From contig JAMLHK010000001.1 of assembly GCA_023957155.1 (NCBI GenBank), positions 372,001 to 436,000 on the forward strand: 64,000 nucleotides of DNA. The letters are read 5' to 3'. A program made the position numbers and the translations under genes. Shown here piece after piece: positions 55,763 to 64,000 of this stretch (positions are counted from its first letter, which is position 1; the number at the start of each line of letters is the position of its first letter). The DNA is from Chitinophagaceae bacterium. Its GTDB lineage: Bacteria > Bacteroidota > Bacteroidia > Chitinophagales > Chitinophagaceae. A model generated the notes under the pieces. It saw nothing but the letters and a program-made list of their open reading frames with translations. It was not told where the DNA came from and did no database searches.

Positions 55763-56086
55763 ATGGCAACAAATAAATTTAAAACTGTTTCGCTTGACAC
55801 AATGATTGACAAACACATTGGCAAGCGCGGAACTGAAAGACGTGAGGCATTTGAAAACGAGTTGAGAATAGACCTGTTAGGACAAGCGATTAAGCAGGCA
55901 AGGCAAGAACGCAACTTAACTCAAGAGCAATTGGGCGACCTTGTTGGCGTGCAGAAAGCTCAGATTTCAAAAATTGAAAACAGCGTAAAAAATGCGAGGT
56001 TTGAAACCATTTTGAAAGTATTTGACGCTTTGGGCGCGAAAGTGAACTTTAATGTAGAACTGAACAATAAAAAATTGGCTTACTAA
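55763..56086 (+). CDS. HigA-like XRE-family antitoxin
   Basis: 107-residue protein with a helix-turn-helix (about 42-95; IKQARQERNLTQEQLGDLVGVQKAQISKIE) after an N-terminal toxin-binding segment. It follows the toxin frame by 6 bases (toxin-first order, as in higBA) and probably represses the promoter with the 18-base palindrome. Codons are AT-rich and the module is followed by a cassette-like tail, as is the islet at 33.3 kb. Confidence 0.88.
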   Translation: MATNKFKTVSLDTMIDKHIGKRGTERREAFENELRIDLLGQAIKQARQERNLTQEQLGDLVGVQKAQISKIENSVKNARFETILKVFDALGAKVNFNVELNNKKLAY

Positions 56087-56516
56087 CAAATATGCCGAAC
56101 GCACAACAAGGTATTGCCAATAGTGGGGATCGACATTGGAGCAATCAGCAGCAGCAATTCTATTGTACTTCAGCTTGGGATTTGACGAATAAAGCCCAGC
56201 TTTAGCTCTGAATATTTACCTTCCTTTCACAACTTGTGATAACTTTTCTTATCACAAGTAGATCGTTATCAAAAGAGGATCTACATTTAGTTGATTCCCA
56301 GTGTTTTGTACTATCTACTTGCTAATACAGCTTTTGATAACGATATAAGCAACCTACCCAGCCGACTCATTTTTTCTTCTTGAAATCACTATCGAACTGC
56401 AAAAGTGTTGATATTCATAAAATTAGCCAAGTTGCACCCAAAATGAGTATGTTTTTATTGAAATTTACCATCAAAATGGGCGTAAAAATTAGTAATTTTA
56501 CCCCCAAAACAGGATA
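56087..56516. other. Structured intergenic region upstream of the DUF4143 ATPase
   Basis: 430 bases without a gene. The first part is a tail resembling the one at 33.84 kb (TATTGCCAATAGTGGGG ... GCAATCAGCAGC). Then come nested inverted repeats at 56232-56344, and just before the ATPase a 15-base palindrome AAAATTA-G-TAATTTT that may be its operator. Confidence 0.5.
56232..56344. repeat. Nested inverted repeats
   Basis: Several perfect pairs overlap: an 11-base stem ACTTGTGATAA/TTATCACAAGT (56232-56242/56249-56259), GTAGATC/GATCTAC (56258-56264/56278-56284), CAAGTAGAT/ATCTACTTG (56255-56263/56313-56321) and a 14-base pair ATCGTTATCAAAAG/CTTTTGATAACGAT (56262-56275/56331-56344). The DNA or RNA can fold in alternative ways. 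Confidence 0.75.
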
Positions 56517-57863
56517 GTGCTTAATCGGAATATTTTAAATGAGCTGAAACAGTGGAAAAGCAGTGATCAGCGCAAACCGCTGATCTTACGGGGAGCCAGG
56601 CAAGTGGGCAAAACGACCGTTGTAGAAATGTTGGGCCAAACTTATGTTCAGTTCATCAGCCTGAATCTGGAACTCCAGGAAGACGCAGCCCCTTTCAAAG
56701 CCTTTAAGAATATCCGCCAATTGGTGGAACAAATCTTCTTTTTGCGCGACCAGGATATAAGCAAAATCGGCGAGACACTGCTGTTCATTGATGAAATTCA
56801 GGAAGTACCCCAAGCGATCAATATACTCCGCTACTTTCATGAACAGGTGACTGAACTTCATGTAATCGCTGCCGGTTCCCTGCTGGAAGCCGCGCTTACC
56901 GGTGACGTAAAAATTCCAGTGGGAAGAGTTGAATATAAGATCGTCCGCCCGCTTTCCTTTGATGAGTTTTTGCAGGCCAACGCAGACAGAGCTGCTTTGG
57001 AGCAATTCCGGAAAACACCAATGGATGAATATGCGCATGAAAAACTGCTCAGCCTGTTTCATACCTATACCCTGATAGGAGGTATGCCAGCCATTGTAGA
57101 TAATTACCTGGCACACAGAAACCTTACCGCCTTGCGGAGCATTTACGAATCACTGATCGTTTCTTATATTAACGACGTGGAAAAATACGCGCGCACTTCT
57201 AATTTAGTTCAGGTTATCAGGCACGTTATACAGTCGTCTTACCGGGAAGCCGGAAGTCGGATCAAGTTTAATCATTTTGGTAATTCCAACTATGCATCAA
57301 AAGAAGTCGGCGAAGCAATGCGCACCCTTGAGAAAGTCATGCTTCTTCACCTCATTTATCCCACCACCAATACAGCCATACCTATAATCCCTGACCACAA
57401 AAAATCGCCAAGGCTGCAGGTGTTGGATACAGGCATGATGAACCACTTCGCCGGATTACAAAAAGAGATTATCGGGACTGATAACCTGGATAACATATAC
57501 CAGGGAAAAGTCGTTGAACATATCGTAGGACAAGAATTACTGGCAGCCCGATCACATGTTTTAAACAGCCTTTTTTTCTGGGTGCGTCAAAAGGTAGATG
57601 CTACAGCCGAAGTTGATTTTGTCATTCAATATGATGGTCAAATCATTCCCATAGAAGTAAAATCCGGTGCAAGCGGCACATTGCGTTCACTCCACCTTTT
57701 TATAGATGCCGCACCTCATAACCTGGCTGTAAGGTTATACAATGGCAAAATAAAGCGTGATAAGTTAATTACGTCCAACGGCAAGGAGTATGTCTTGCTG
57801 AATCTGCCTTATTACCTGGCCTCACGTACTGAAGAATATCTGCATTGGGCGCAAACAGTTTAA
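56517..57863 (+). CDS. AAA_14/DUF4143 ATPase
   Basis: ATP-binding protein of the DUF4143 group, cytoplasmic, function poorly known. Walker A GARQVGKT (26-33), Walker B LLFIDEIQ, and the C-terminal DUF4143 part with EVDFVIQYDGQIIPIEVKSG, which has the D..E.K pattern of a nuclease-like fold. The GTG start at 56517 begins at the family's usual first residues. 448 residues; upstream DNA is AT-rich. Often found in accessory regions. Confidence 0.88.
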   Translation: MLNRNILNELKQWKSSDQRKPLILRGARQVGKTTVVEMLGQTYVQFISLNLELQEDAAPFKAFKNIRQLVEQIFFLRDQDISKIGETLLFIDEIQEVPQAINILRYFHEQVTELHVIAAGSLLEAALTGDVKIPVGRVEYKIVRPLSFDEFLQANADRAALEQFRKTPMDEYAHEKLLSLFHTYTLIGGMPAIVDNYLAHRNLTALRSIYESLIVSYINDVEKYARTSNLVQVIRHVIQSSYREAGSRIKFNHFGNSNYASKEVGEAMRTLEKVMLLHLIYPTTNTAIPIIPDHKKSPRLQVLDTGMMNHFAGLQKEIIGTDNLDNIYQGKVVEHIVGQELLAARSHVLNSLFFWVRQKVDATAEVDFVIQYDGQIIPIEVKSGASGTLRSLHLFIDAAPHNLAVRLYNGKIKRDKLITSNGKEYVLLNLPYYLASRTEEYLHWAQTV

Positions 57864-57891
57864 CGGAAATTATCGAAAGTAATATTGTGAA

Positions 57892-58794
57892 TCAGTAGGA
57901 AAAGGTGGCATCCAACAAGCCGGTAGCATCCTCCCGCATGGCAGCAAGCGCCTGGTTCAAATGATGCACAGAGCGACAGCCGATCAGTACGGAACTTACC
58001 TGCGGCTGATGAAAAGCCCATGCCAGCGCCAGCGTTGAAGGAGATTTCCCTGTGTTTTCCGAAACTTTAAGCAGCTGATCAAGACGCTGCCAGGCATGAT
58101 CATTAAAATAGATGTCTTTATGCCCGGGTATGATCTCAAAGCGGACATCAGGGGTAACAGCGCCCCGGTACTTACCGGTAAGAAATCCTGCACCCAAAGG
58201 ACTGTAGGTGATAATGTGCACATTGAAATCCCGGCACAATTGTCTCAGTTCATCATTCACATCGCTCACGGCAAAATTCTGGTTGTTCTGAATAAATGAA
58301 ACCGGGATGAGATCATTATTTACCTGTTGCTGCAGCAATGCACCCAGCTGCTCTGCATTAAAATTGCTTACGCCCAACGCTCCTACCTTACCAGTGATGA
58401 GAAGGTCATTCAGCGCAATTAAAACACTTATATCGTTTACGGAAGGGTGCCATGAGTGAAGAAAGAGTATATCAACACTGCCTCTGCGAAGCCGGGAAAG
58501 ACTCTGCTCAACAGCTGTAGCAACCGTACCGTCCTGAAAAGGGGGCAACAGCTTGGTTGCGATTGTTATATGGTCGACAGCTTTTCCTCTTTCACTCAAC
58601 CACTGACCAATAATTTCTTCAGATGCGCCACCACCATATACGGCCGCGGTATCAAAAAAAGTAATCCCTTTCTCCAGCGCATAATCCATAATAGCAAATG
58701 AGGCGGAAAGATCAATCTCCCTTCCAAAGGTTACACAACCAAGCCCGGCTTTAGTGATGTACTTATTTAAGGATGGAATAAAGATTTTGTTCAT
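57892..58794 (-). CDS. Aldo/keto reductase
   Basis: NADPH-dependent (alpha/beta)8 oxidoreductase with the catalytic tetrad D48, Y53, K81 and H113 (FFDTAAVY, IATKL, FLHSWH). 300 residues. Substrate unknown; related enzymes reduce sugars, keto-sugars and aldehydes. Followed on the same strand upstream by the ceramidase-like gene. Confidence 0.9.
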   Translation of the reverse strand: MNKIFIPSLNKYITKAGLGCVTFGREIDLSASFAIMDYALEKGITFFDTAAVYGGGASEEIIGQWLSERGKAVDHITIATKLLPPFQDGTVATAVEQSLSRLRRGSVDILFLHSWHPSVNDISVLIALNDLLITGKVGALGVSNFNAEQLGALLQQQVNNDLIPVSFIQNNQNFAVSDVNDELRQLCRDFNVHIITYSPLGAGFLTGKYRGAVTPDVRFEIIPGHKDIYFNDHAWQRLDQLLKVSENTGKSPSTLALAWAFHQPQVSSVLIGCRSVHHLNQALAAMREDATGLLDATFSY

Positions 58795-58862
58795 ACATCA
58801 ATGCTTTTCCGATATATTATTTCACATCAAACGAGGAAAGAGACATACTTCCACCTTATACC

Positions 58863-60242
58863 CTACACCTTACGCCTTATACCTTTCCCCCACCCCGCCA
58901 TTTCACTCAAAGCATTCCTCACTATGTCCTCCCCATTCTCCTCAATATGGCTCGTTCTGCACCTCCACGTTTCGTATCCGCCCTTTTCAATTTCATGTGC
59001 AGGTGGTACATAACCAATGTAACCATTTGCCATGGTGATGGTGAAATACTTATCCGTGCCTATCTTTTCTTTTAAAGCCAGCCCTGTTTCTGCAAAAAAT
59101 TCTCCTCCTAAAGCGCCTATGGTTATATCTCCTATTTTCAATGCCTGCACCGGAAACTCAATGGTATCGGGATATTCATTTAAAAAAACCTGCTCTCTCG
59201 CATATATTCTTACCATAGCTTCTGCATCAGGATTGATGAGACGATAATCGGTTTGAGCAACTATTTTTTTTGCAGCCTCTACTTCAGCAGCAGAAGGCTT
59301 ACGCACACCAAGGGTAATATATTTAAACGAAGCAGATAAGGAAGGATCGGTTTGCCATTCAATATTCTTCAAAGCTTCATATAATTTCCCTGCAAGATCG
59401 CTCCCGATGATCTCTTTTTTTTGATGATCTTCTTTGGGATAACGGTCGGGCTGCAAAAAGTCCCAGATATTGGCTTCTCCGCTCGTACCATTGCTAAGCA
59501 TAGCAACAAAATTTTCATCACCTCCCAACTTAGCTGTTATATGTCTTGCAAATACGCCAAAATAATCTGCCGTTACCGTTCCGTTGGCACAATCACCCAC
59601 ATAATGCATGGAATAATTCGCCAGCAGGCTGATCCATTTTCCATCTGTGGATTGAATGGCAATAGCGCTTAACTGAGGATCAACTTCCGATGCCCGCCTG
59701 TCAATAAACGCTTCTCCACCGGCAGGATTTGTTTTAATAATATCTAATGTACCGGTTACCGGGTTAACGGCTTTATAGCCGGACTTCATATAATACCGCC
59801 TGCACACCACATGCTCCGGAACATCTACAGCGGCAAAACCAATCTTTGCAGGTTGTAATTTTTTTACCGCTTCTGTTACAGATCGTGCGATCTTCTTACC
59901 AAGACTTTTTCTGTACGGCAAATCGCAGGGTCCGCCCAAAAGATCAAGTATTGAACCTGCATAATGTGTATGGGTGGCGGCTATTAATACATTTTCAGCA
60001 GGGATACCGGCAAGCGCTGTGATTTCTTTTTTTACCTCCGAGATAAAATCCTTGTCCATTGCACAGATATCCACCATTACAATGGCAAGCGTTATTCTGC
60101 CATTTTGCAGCACCAATGCTTTTGAATATAAAGGGTCGTGAATGGTATGTGCGTAAAAAGCCACCATCTCACCGTTGATGATGGTGCCTAATGGCGGCGT
60201 GATATCCGTTTGCGCCGCACCGGCTAAAAAGGGGTTGTTCAT
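58863..60242 (-). CDS. Neutral/alkaline ceramidase-like hydrolase
   Basis: Member of the neutral/alkaline non-lysosomal ceramidase N-terminal domain family. The start is set at ATG 60242 (MNNPFLAGAAQTDITPP), where family similarity begins, since the longer frame to 60509 runs through repeats. Visible marks are AATHTHYAG with metal-binding His, LANYSMHYVG and the SNGTSGEAN segment around the expected nucleophile Ser. It lacks a signal peptide and is shorter (459) than true ceramidases, which average over 600, so the substrate is open. Confidence 0.82.
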   Translation of the reverse strand: MNNPFLAGAAQTDITPPLGTIINGEMVAFYAHTIHDPLYSKALVLQNGRITLAIVMVDICAMDKDFISEVKKEITALAGIPAENVLIAATHTHYAGSILDLLGGPCDLPYRKSLGKKIARSVTEAVKKLQPAKIGFAAVDVPEHVVCRRYYMKSGYKAVNPVTGTLDIIKTNPAGGEAFIDRRASEVDPQLSAIAIQSTDGKWISLLANYSMHYVGDCANGTVTADYFGVFARHITAKLGGDENFVAMLSNGTSGEANIWDFLQPDRYPKEDHQKKEIIGSDLAGKLYEALKNIEWQTDPSLSASFKYITLGVRKPSAAEVEAAKKIVAQTDYRLINPDAEAMVRIYAREQVFLNEYPDTIEFPVQALKIGDITIGALGGEFFAETGLALKEKIGTDKYFTITMANGYIGYVPPAHEIEKGGYETWRCRTSHIEENGEDIVRNALSEMAGWGKGIRRKV

Positions 60243-60287
60243 TTGAGATTTGAGATTTCTGATTTCCTGATTTTTGATTTCTGATTT
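60241..60287. repeat. Degenerate tandem repeat of ATTTGAG/CTGATTT units
   Basis: Seven- to eight-base units (ATTTGAG, CTGATTT, TTGATTT) repeat just upstream of the ceramidase-like start. Simple spacer repeats of this kind are common in this group. Similar TTTTCAAA units lie at 60707-60742. Confidence 0.6.
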
Positions 60288-60726
60288 AGATCGCTGCCAC
60301 GAATGAACGAATAACACATTACGCTTCATGTAGAACAAATCATTCCCACATCTCCATACTTCCACATTCTCCCCGGTCTGACCTTCGGTAGTAATATACA
60401 AGCCGCAGCGCAGCAAAATATTGATTTGTTGCCGTAAACGCAGTCTTCCTTTTCTCTGAAAATTCCCCGCTGTTTTTCTGCTACTTTTTTGCGGAAAAAA
60501 GTAGCGCAAAAAGCCGCCCGAAATCGATTACGGCCGATTTCGGGAACGCCTTGATTTAGCTTTAGTAGTACTGTGAGCTCAGCTATAGAACCCTGACACA
60601 TTACCCAAATAAGAGGGATCAAATAACTTATCACCCGTTTGCAGTTCCACATGTCACCGCTAAATGATTGAGGAGCCGCTAATTGCTTACTATCGTGACA
60701 AAAAATATTTTCAAATTCTCTCATTT
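60243..60726. other. Intergenic spacer with repeats
   Basis: 484 bases holding the tandem array at 60241, the double hairpin at 60480-60544 and the TTTTCAAA units at 60707-60742. The long minus-strand frame here reads through repeats and has no family resemblance. Confidence 0.5.
60480..60544. repeat. REP-like double hairpin
   Basis: Two perfect inverted repeats side by side: GCTACTTTTTT-GCGG-AAAAAAGTAGC (60480-60505) and CCCGAAATCG with CGATTTCGGG around an 8-base loop (60517-60544). The paired-hairpin form resembles REP/BIME units. It could also act as a terminator for upstream transcription. Confidence 0.75.
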
Positions 60727-61824
60727 TCAAATTTTCAAATTCTTCCATGCCTTTCTCAAAAACCGGATCCAGTTGCCGTGAAAAATATTCTCCACATCGT
60801 TTTCCGTATATCCCCTTCTTAACAATATTTCATGATACTTTTGCAGATCAGCAATAGAATTCATATCCCAGGGCGATTGTTCCGTTCCAAAATTACCATC
60901 GAGGTCTGTGCCAAATGCTACATGCTTACTATTCCCTGCTATCTGGCAAATATGATCCCAATGATCAACGAAGATATTTCCTAATCTTATATTTAATTGC
61001 CATGGGTCGGACACCATATCAATAAAACGATTATCATCGCCCAGCAGTCCAGCATACCACCGATCACTGCGCCCCTTTCTATCAGTAATTTTATCTGCTC
61101 ATCTGTCAACTGCCGCTGAGTAGGCACGATCTTTCTTACATTATGGTGACTCGCCCAAACGGGGCCGTTGTATAAATCCATTACCTGTTTAAACCCCTCG
61201 TCTGTTAAATGGGTAACATCCAGGATCATTCAGCTTATCCATTTCTTTTACCAGCTCGATACCCTGCGGTGTTATGGGTCCTTCCATTTCAGTACCGGTG
61301 CATAACGCCCCTGTCGAAATGTGCAGGACCTGCAGCACGTAAGCCATACGCATATGCTTTGTGCAGGTAAGCAATATCCACCAAAGAATCTGCGCCTTCC
61401 AGGCTTAAGATATATCCAATGGGCTTTTTGTCATCAGCCATTGTTTCGTCATTCCACAGTTGCAGGTGAGCATCTAATTGCTGCAGGTTCACGATCTGCA
61501 CCATTTCACCCAATGCCTCCGCTCCTGTACCAGGCAAGCTGAGCCTGGGTCATTGCCCATGCCTGCTGGGGCGAGTTCCAGCTCGATCCCGGGAGGGCGC
61601 TTCCTGCAGCATTTACACGTGACAGTTGGGTAGCCACCACCAGTCCGATCTTCCCATTTGCGCAGCTCAGGTAAACATACCGTTCCTTTTCCCCTGTCAT
61701 TCTTATCTTTCAAATGCATCTCTCCCTGCCTGATCGCCACCAGAGAACGGGTAAGATCCCGGTTCCACTCCATGGCATTCATTGCCAGGTCAAGATGTGC
61801 ATCAAAAATTAGACGTCTACTCAT
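60727..61824 (-). pseudogene. Membrane dipeptidase (renal dipeptidase family), frameshifted
   Basis: A zinc dipeptidase broken into at least five frames. Reading from 61824: the first metal motif DAHLDL, then ANGKIGLVVATQLSR in another frame, then GYILSLEGADSLVDIAYLHKAYAYGLRA, then TPQGIELVKEMDKLN, then VTHLTDEGFKQVMD with WASHHNVR, and finally GNSKHVAFGTDLDGNFG to the stop at 60727. All family blocks remain in order but not in one frame. Recent inactivation is likely; clustered sequencing indels are the alternative. Confidence 0.87.
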
Positions 61825-61898
61825 TGAAGGTGAGTTTAGAACCAACCATTTCTGACTCTTTATTCAAATAGTTAAAGGGTATTTTTCAATAATTTCCT

Positions 61899-62793
61899 TT
61901 ATCTCAAAACTGAACTACCTGAATCTTTTTCCCATTCCCGCTCCCATCCCATCTGTATCGTGTAGGTAAAAGCCTTCTTTATGCTGCATTCCCCATTTTC
62001 CGGACTCCGACAACCGGGTAAAAAAAGTGGCGGCTTATCCTGCTTCGACAATTCCCGGTTCAGATCTTTCATTACCAACCCGTAAGCATAAGTGCCGCCA
62101 GGTCCATATAACGACAATTACCGGCAAGAGGCAGATAATATCCCGCATCATTTCTGCATGCCCGGTCAATATCTTCCACCAATGCATAGCCGTTTTCTAC
62201 CAGGTAAAAAGCTTCCCGCGCAAAAGCTGCCATGAAGCGGGCTCTGATACTGTAGCCGCAATGAAGAGTATACGGATCCTTGCTCCAATCTTTTACAGCC
62301 AGGGCTGCCACCTTCTTTAATACAATATCGGGTGTTAACCGGTTCCCTATGATCTCAAGGAATGCGGTAGTATGCGCCGGATCACACCAGTTCAGACCGA
62401 TGATCCTGCCGGGATACTTCGTGTTTTGCTGCAGGTCTTCCAGCAGGAAGCTTTCAGTGTTCAACGCCATGATAATGGCTTCAGGAGAAAGTGTTTCCTC
62501 CAGTTCGCGCAATCGCTGCTTAACGGCCCGGGTTTCTTCCGTAATGCTTATCGCCATGCCTGCCATAGCTGCATTCTTGCCGATGGTATATAATGCAGCC
62601 TGCAGGTATCAATAGTAACAGCCTCGTATCGTTCCAAGTCAGCTGCATTATCGGCCACATATTTTTTATCATTCCCGGCATCATCCGAAACAACATGCAC
62701 ATCCGCTCCCGCCTTTAACAGGGCCGTTACCACTCCCGATGCCATTCTGCCCGTACCTGCCAGCAATATATTTTTAAAACCTGTAAGATCCAT
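61899..62793 (-). pseudogene. 3-hydroxyacyl-CoA dehydrogenase family protein, frameshifted
   Basis: NAD-binding dehydrogenase starting at ATG 62793 with GTGRMASGVVTALLKAG. A two-base gain in a TATATA run (about 62586-62591) shifts the frame before ...NAAMAGMAISITEE; the next block (GRIIGLNWCDPAHTT, then AREAFYLVENGYALVEDIDRA) is in frame two, and a one-base loss near 62095 shifts again before GTYAYGLVMKDLNRELS. All the conserved blocks are there. Same strand and decayed state as its two neighbours. Confidence 0.85.
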
Positions 62794-62799
62794 CCTTTA

Positions 62800-64000
62800 A
62801 CCCAATTTTATAAATGCTTTAATACTTCTCCCGCCACCACAACAGCCTGTTCAATATCCTGCCGGTTATGCGCCGCGCTAATGTATACCAGCCCCCGCCC
62901 AATGATCCTGATATTACGATCATGCATATCCGCAATGAACTTCGACAACTTAGCCTTATCACAACTGAAATACCGCGATAATCCTTTATCGTATCAGCTT
63001 CAGTAAAAGCAATAAAACTGTAGGACCGGGGCCTTGTACACGCATATTTGTCCTGTGCAGCGGCTGCATTCCCGTAATCCTCCATAAAATTTTCCCCAGC
63101 TCAAACCATGCGACGGTAAAGGCCTCCCGCTCCAGTACTTCAATAGTGCTTAACGCCGCAGCCAGTAGCATTTCCTGAGTTCTGGTCGCCCGCATGGATC
63201 ACCGTTCCCTCTTCCAGCAAATACATCCACTCGTTTACCCACCAGCGCTTATGGGATGACACTTGCAAATGCCTTTGCAAAAATGGACATATCAGGTATG
63301 ATGCCAAAATATTCCTGTGCGCCTCCCAAACCCAAACGAAAACCGGTGATCACTTCATCAAAGATCAACGCTATGCCATACTGATCGCAGATATCCCTAA
63401 GCCCCTGTAAAAATCCGGGAGCCGGCTCTATGCAATTGTTGTTGCACATTACAGGCTCAGTAATGATCGCAGCTATCTCCTGATGCTTTTCCGCAACAGT
63501 TTTCTCCACCAGTGCCAGATCGTTCCAGGGTAATAAAAGACTTTCGTGCTTTGTTCCTTCCGCTAATCCTTTGCTCCAGGGATTGGCAACGGGATGCTCC
63601 CGATCGCCCATGTCGCTCAGTGAAGGAGCAGCATTTCCCCAGCTTACATTATCGAGCCATCCGTGATAATGACCTTCAAATCTCAAAAATTTTTGTCTGC
63701 CGGTTTTGGCCCTCGCCACCCGAAAAGCAGTTTGTATAGCGGTTGATCCGTCAAGACAAAAACGCATCAGTTCTGCGGAAGGAATGACGGCATGAAGCTT
63801 TTCGGCCAACTCTATTTCTTTAAGATGTTGACCGGCGTACAACTGCCCGTCTTTTGAATAATCGGAAACAGCTTTTACCACCTCAGGATGGGAATGTCCG
63901 AGGATCAACGGGCCCTGACTCAATGTAAAGTCGAGGTATTCATTTCCGTCTGCATCATACACTCTGCTGCCTTTTCCATGCGCATAAAATAGCGCGTGCG
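62800..64000 (-). pseudogene. Class III aminotransferase, frameshifted, runs off the right edge
   Basis: PLP enzyme resembling glutamate-1-semialdehyde aminotransferase. The main open part (63962-63249) has NEYLDFTLSQGPLILGHSHP, LCLDGSTAIQTAFRVARA (FCLDG here), HYHGWLD and the PLP-Asp block IFDEVITGFRLG. Frameshifts near 63252 and further down scatter the rest, including a recognisable HAGTQNSGN, over several frames; the last conserved stretch before the end is EVLKHL at about 62817. The gene begins beyond base 64000. Third decayed gene in a row. Confidence 0.85.

Noticed and set aside
60243-60509. N-terminal extension of the ceramidase-like protein
   Set aside because: It reads through simple repeats and a REP-like hairpin; family similarity begins at the ATG at 60242.
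60326-60748. 140-residue minus-strand ORF as a gene
   Set aside because: It spans the double hairpin and TTTTCAAA repeats and matches no known family.
1-64000. CRISPR arrays, rRNA and tRNA genes, prophage, intact insertion sequences
   Set aside because: Looked for by eye on both strands; no regular spaced repeats, no recognisable RNA gene and no transposase or phage structural frame were seen. A tRNA could be missed without a folding search.

Overview
The window looks like a chromosomal segment of a Bacteroidota bacterium, most likely a member of the Chitinophagaceae (inferred from gene content). The evidence is a SusC/SusD pair with an ECF sigma factor and FecR anti-sigma, a GldB lipoprotein, many SPII lipoproteins and outer-membrane barrels, starts without Shine-Dalgarno sequences, and promoter-like TAnnTTTG boxes. 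I saw no rRNA, tRNA, CRISPR array, prophage or intact transposase.

Left part (1-25.3 kb), mostly housekeeping: a broken metallophosphoesterase, recQ, manC, a pcrA/uvrD helicase followed directly by an FAD oxidoreductase, mqo, a BtuB-type receptor behind a cobalamin riboswitch, a NadR-like kinase, a saccharopine dehydrogenase family enzyme, Nfu, ferritin, CorA, a DUF4251 lipoprotein, a Tat-exported phospholipase C, purU, a PIN-type toxin-antitoxin pair behind a 28-bp perfect palindrome, a deoxyhypusine-synthase-like protein, an MBL hydrolase, a VOC protein and an unlisted 51-residue basic protein.

Middle (25.4-34.7 kb): a carbohydrate-oxidation locus. It holds two Gfo/Idh/MocA oxidoreductases, two sugar isomerase TIM barrels, a DUF1080 (3-keto-disaccharide hydrolase family) protein, a lipoprotein cytochrome c, a GMC oxidoreductase and a gluconate-2-dehydrogenase subunit 3. 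Together these fit C3 oxidation of glycosides in the periplasm followed by cleavage of the 3-keto product. A 1.1-kb AT-rich islet with a foreign-looking membrane protein separates the GMC gene from its presumed small subunit.

Next comes gldB, then a polysaccharide utilisation locus (36.4-48.5 kb): ECF sigma, FecR, SusC, SusD, a GH99-like lipoprotein, an SGNH hydrolase, a BspA/Listeria-Bacteroides-repeat lipoprotein and a GH127-type (DUF1680) glycosidase. Facing it is a compact operon (48.5-53.4 kb): a divergent GH32-like hydrolase, a sugar-porter MFS transporter and a sedoheptulokinase-like FGGY kinase. Its probable GntR/LacI-hybrid regulator, divergent at 54.0-55.1 kb, is a multiply frameshifted pseudogene.

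Right part (55-64 kb), decaying or accessory: a HigBA-like module whose toxin has lost its N-terminus while its promoter-operator looks intact, structured intergenic DNA, an AAA_14/DUF4143 ATPase, an aldo/keto reductase and a ceramidase-like hydrolase. These are followed upstream on the same strand by three consecutive frameshifted genes: a membrane dipeptidase, a 3-hydroxyacyl-CoA dehydrogenase family protein and a class III aminotransferase. Two copies of a ~100-bp inverted-repeat element with related 19-bp ends (19.7 and 53.7 kb) and a double-hairpin REP-like unit (60.5 kb) are also present. All functional calls rest on reading motifs in the sequence; no database search was run.
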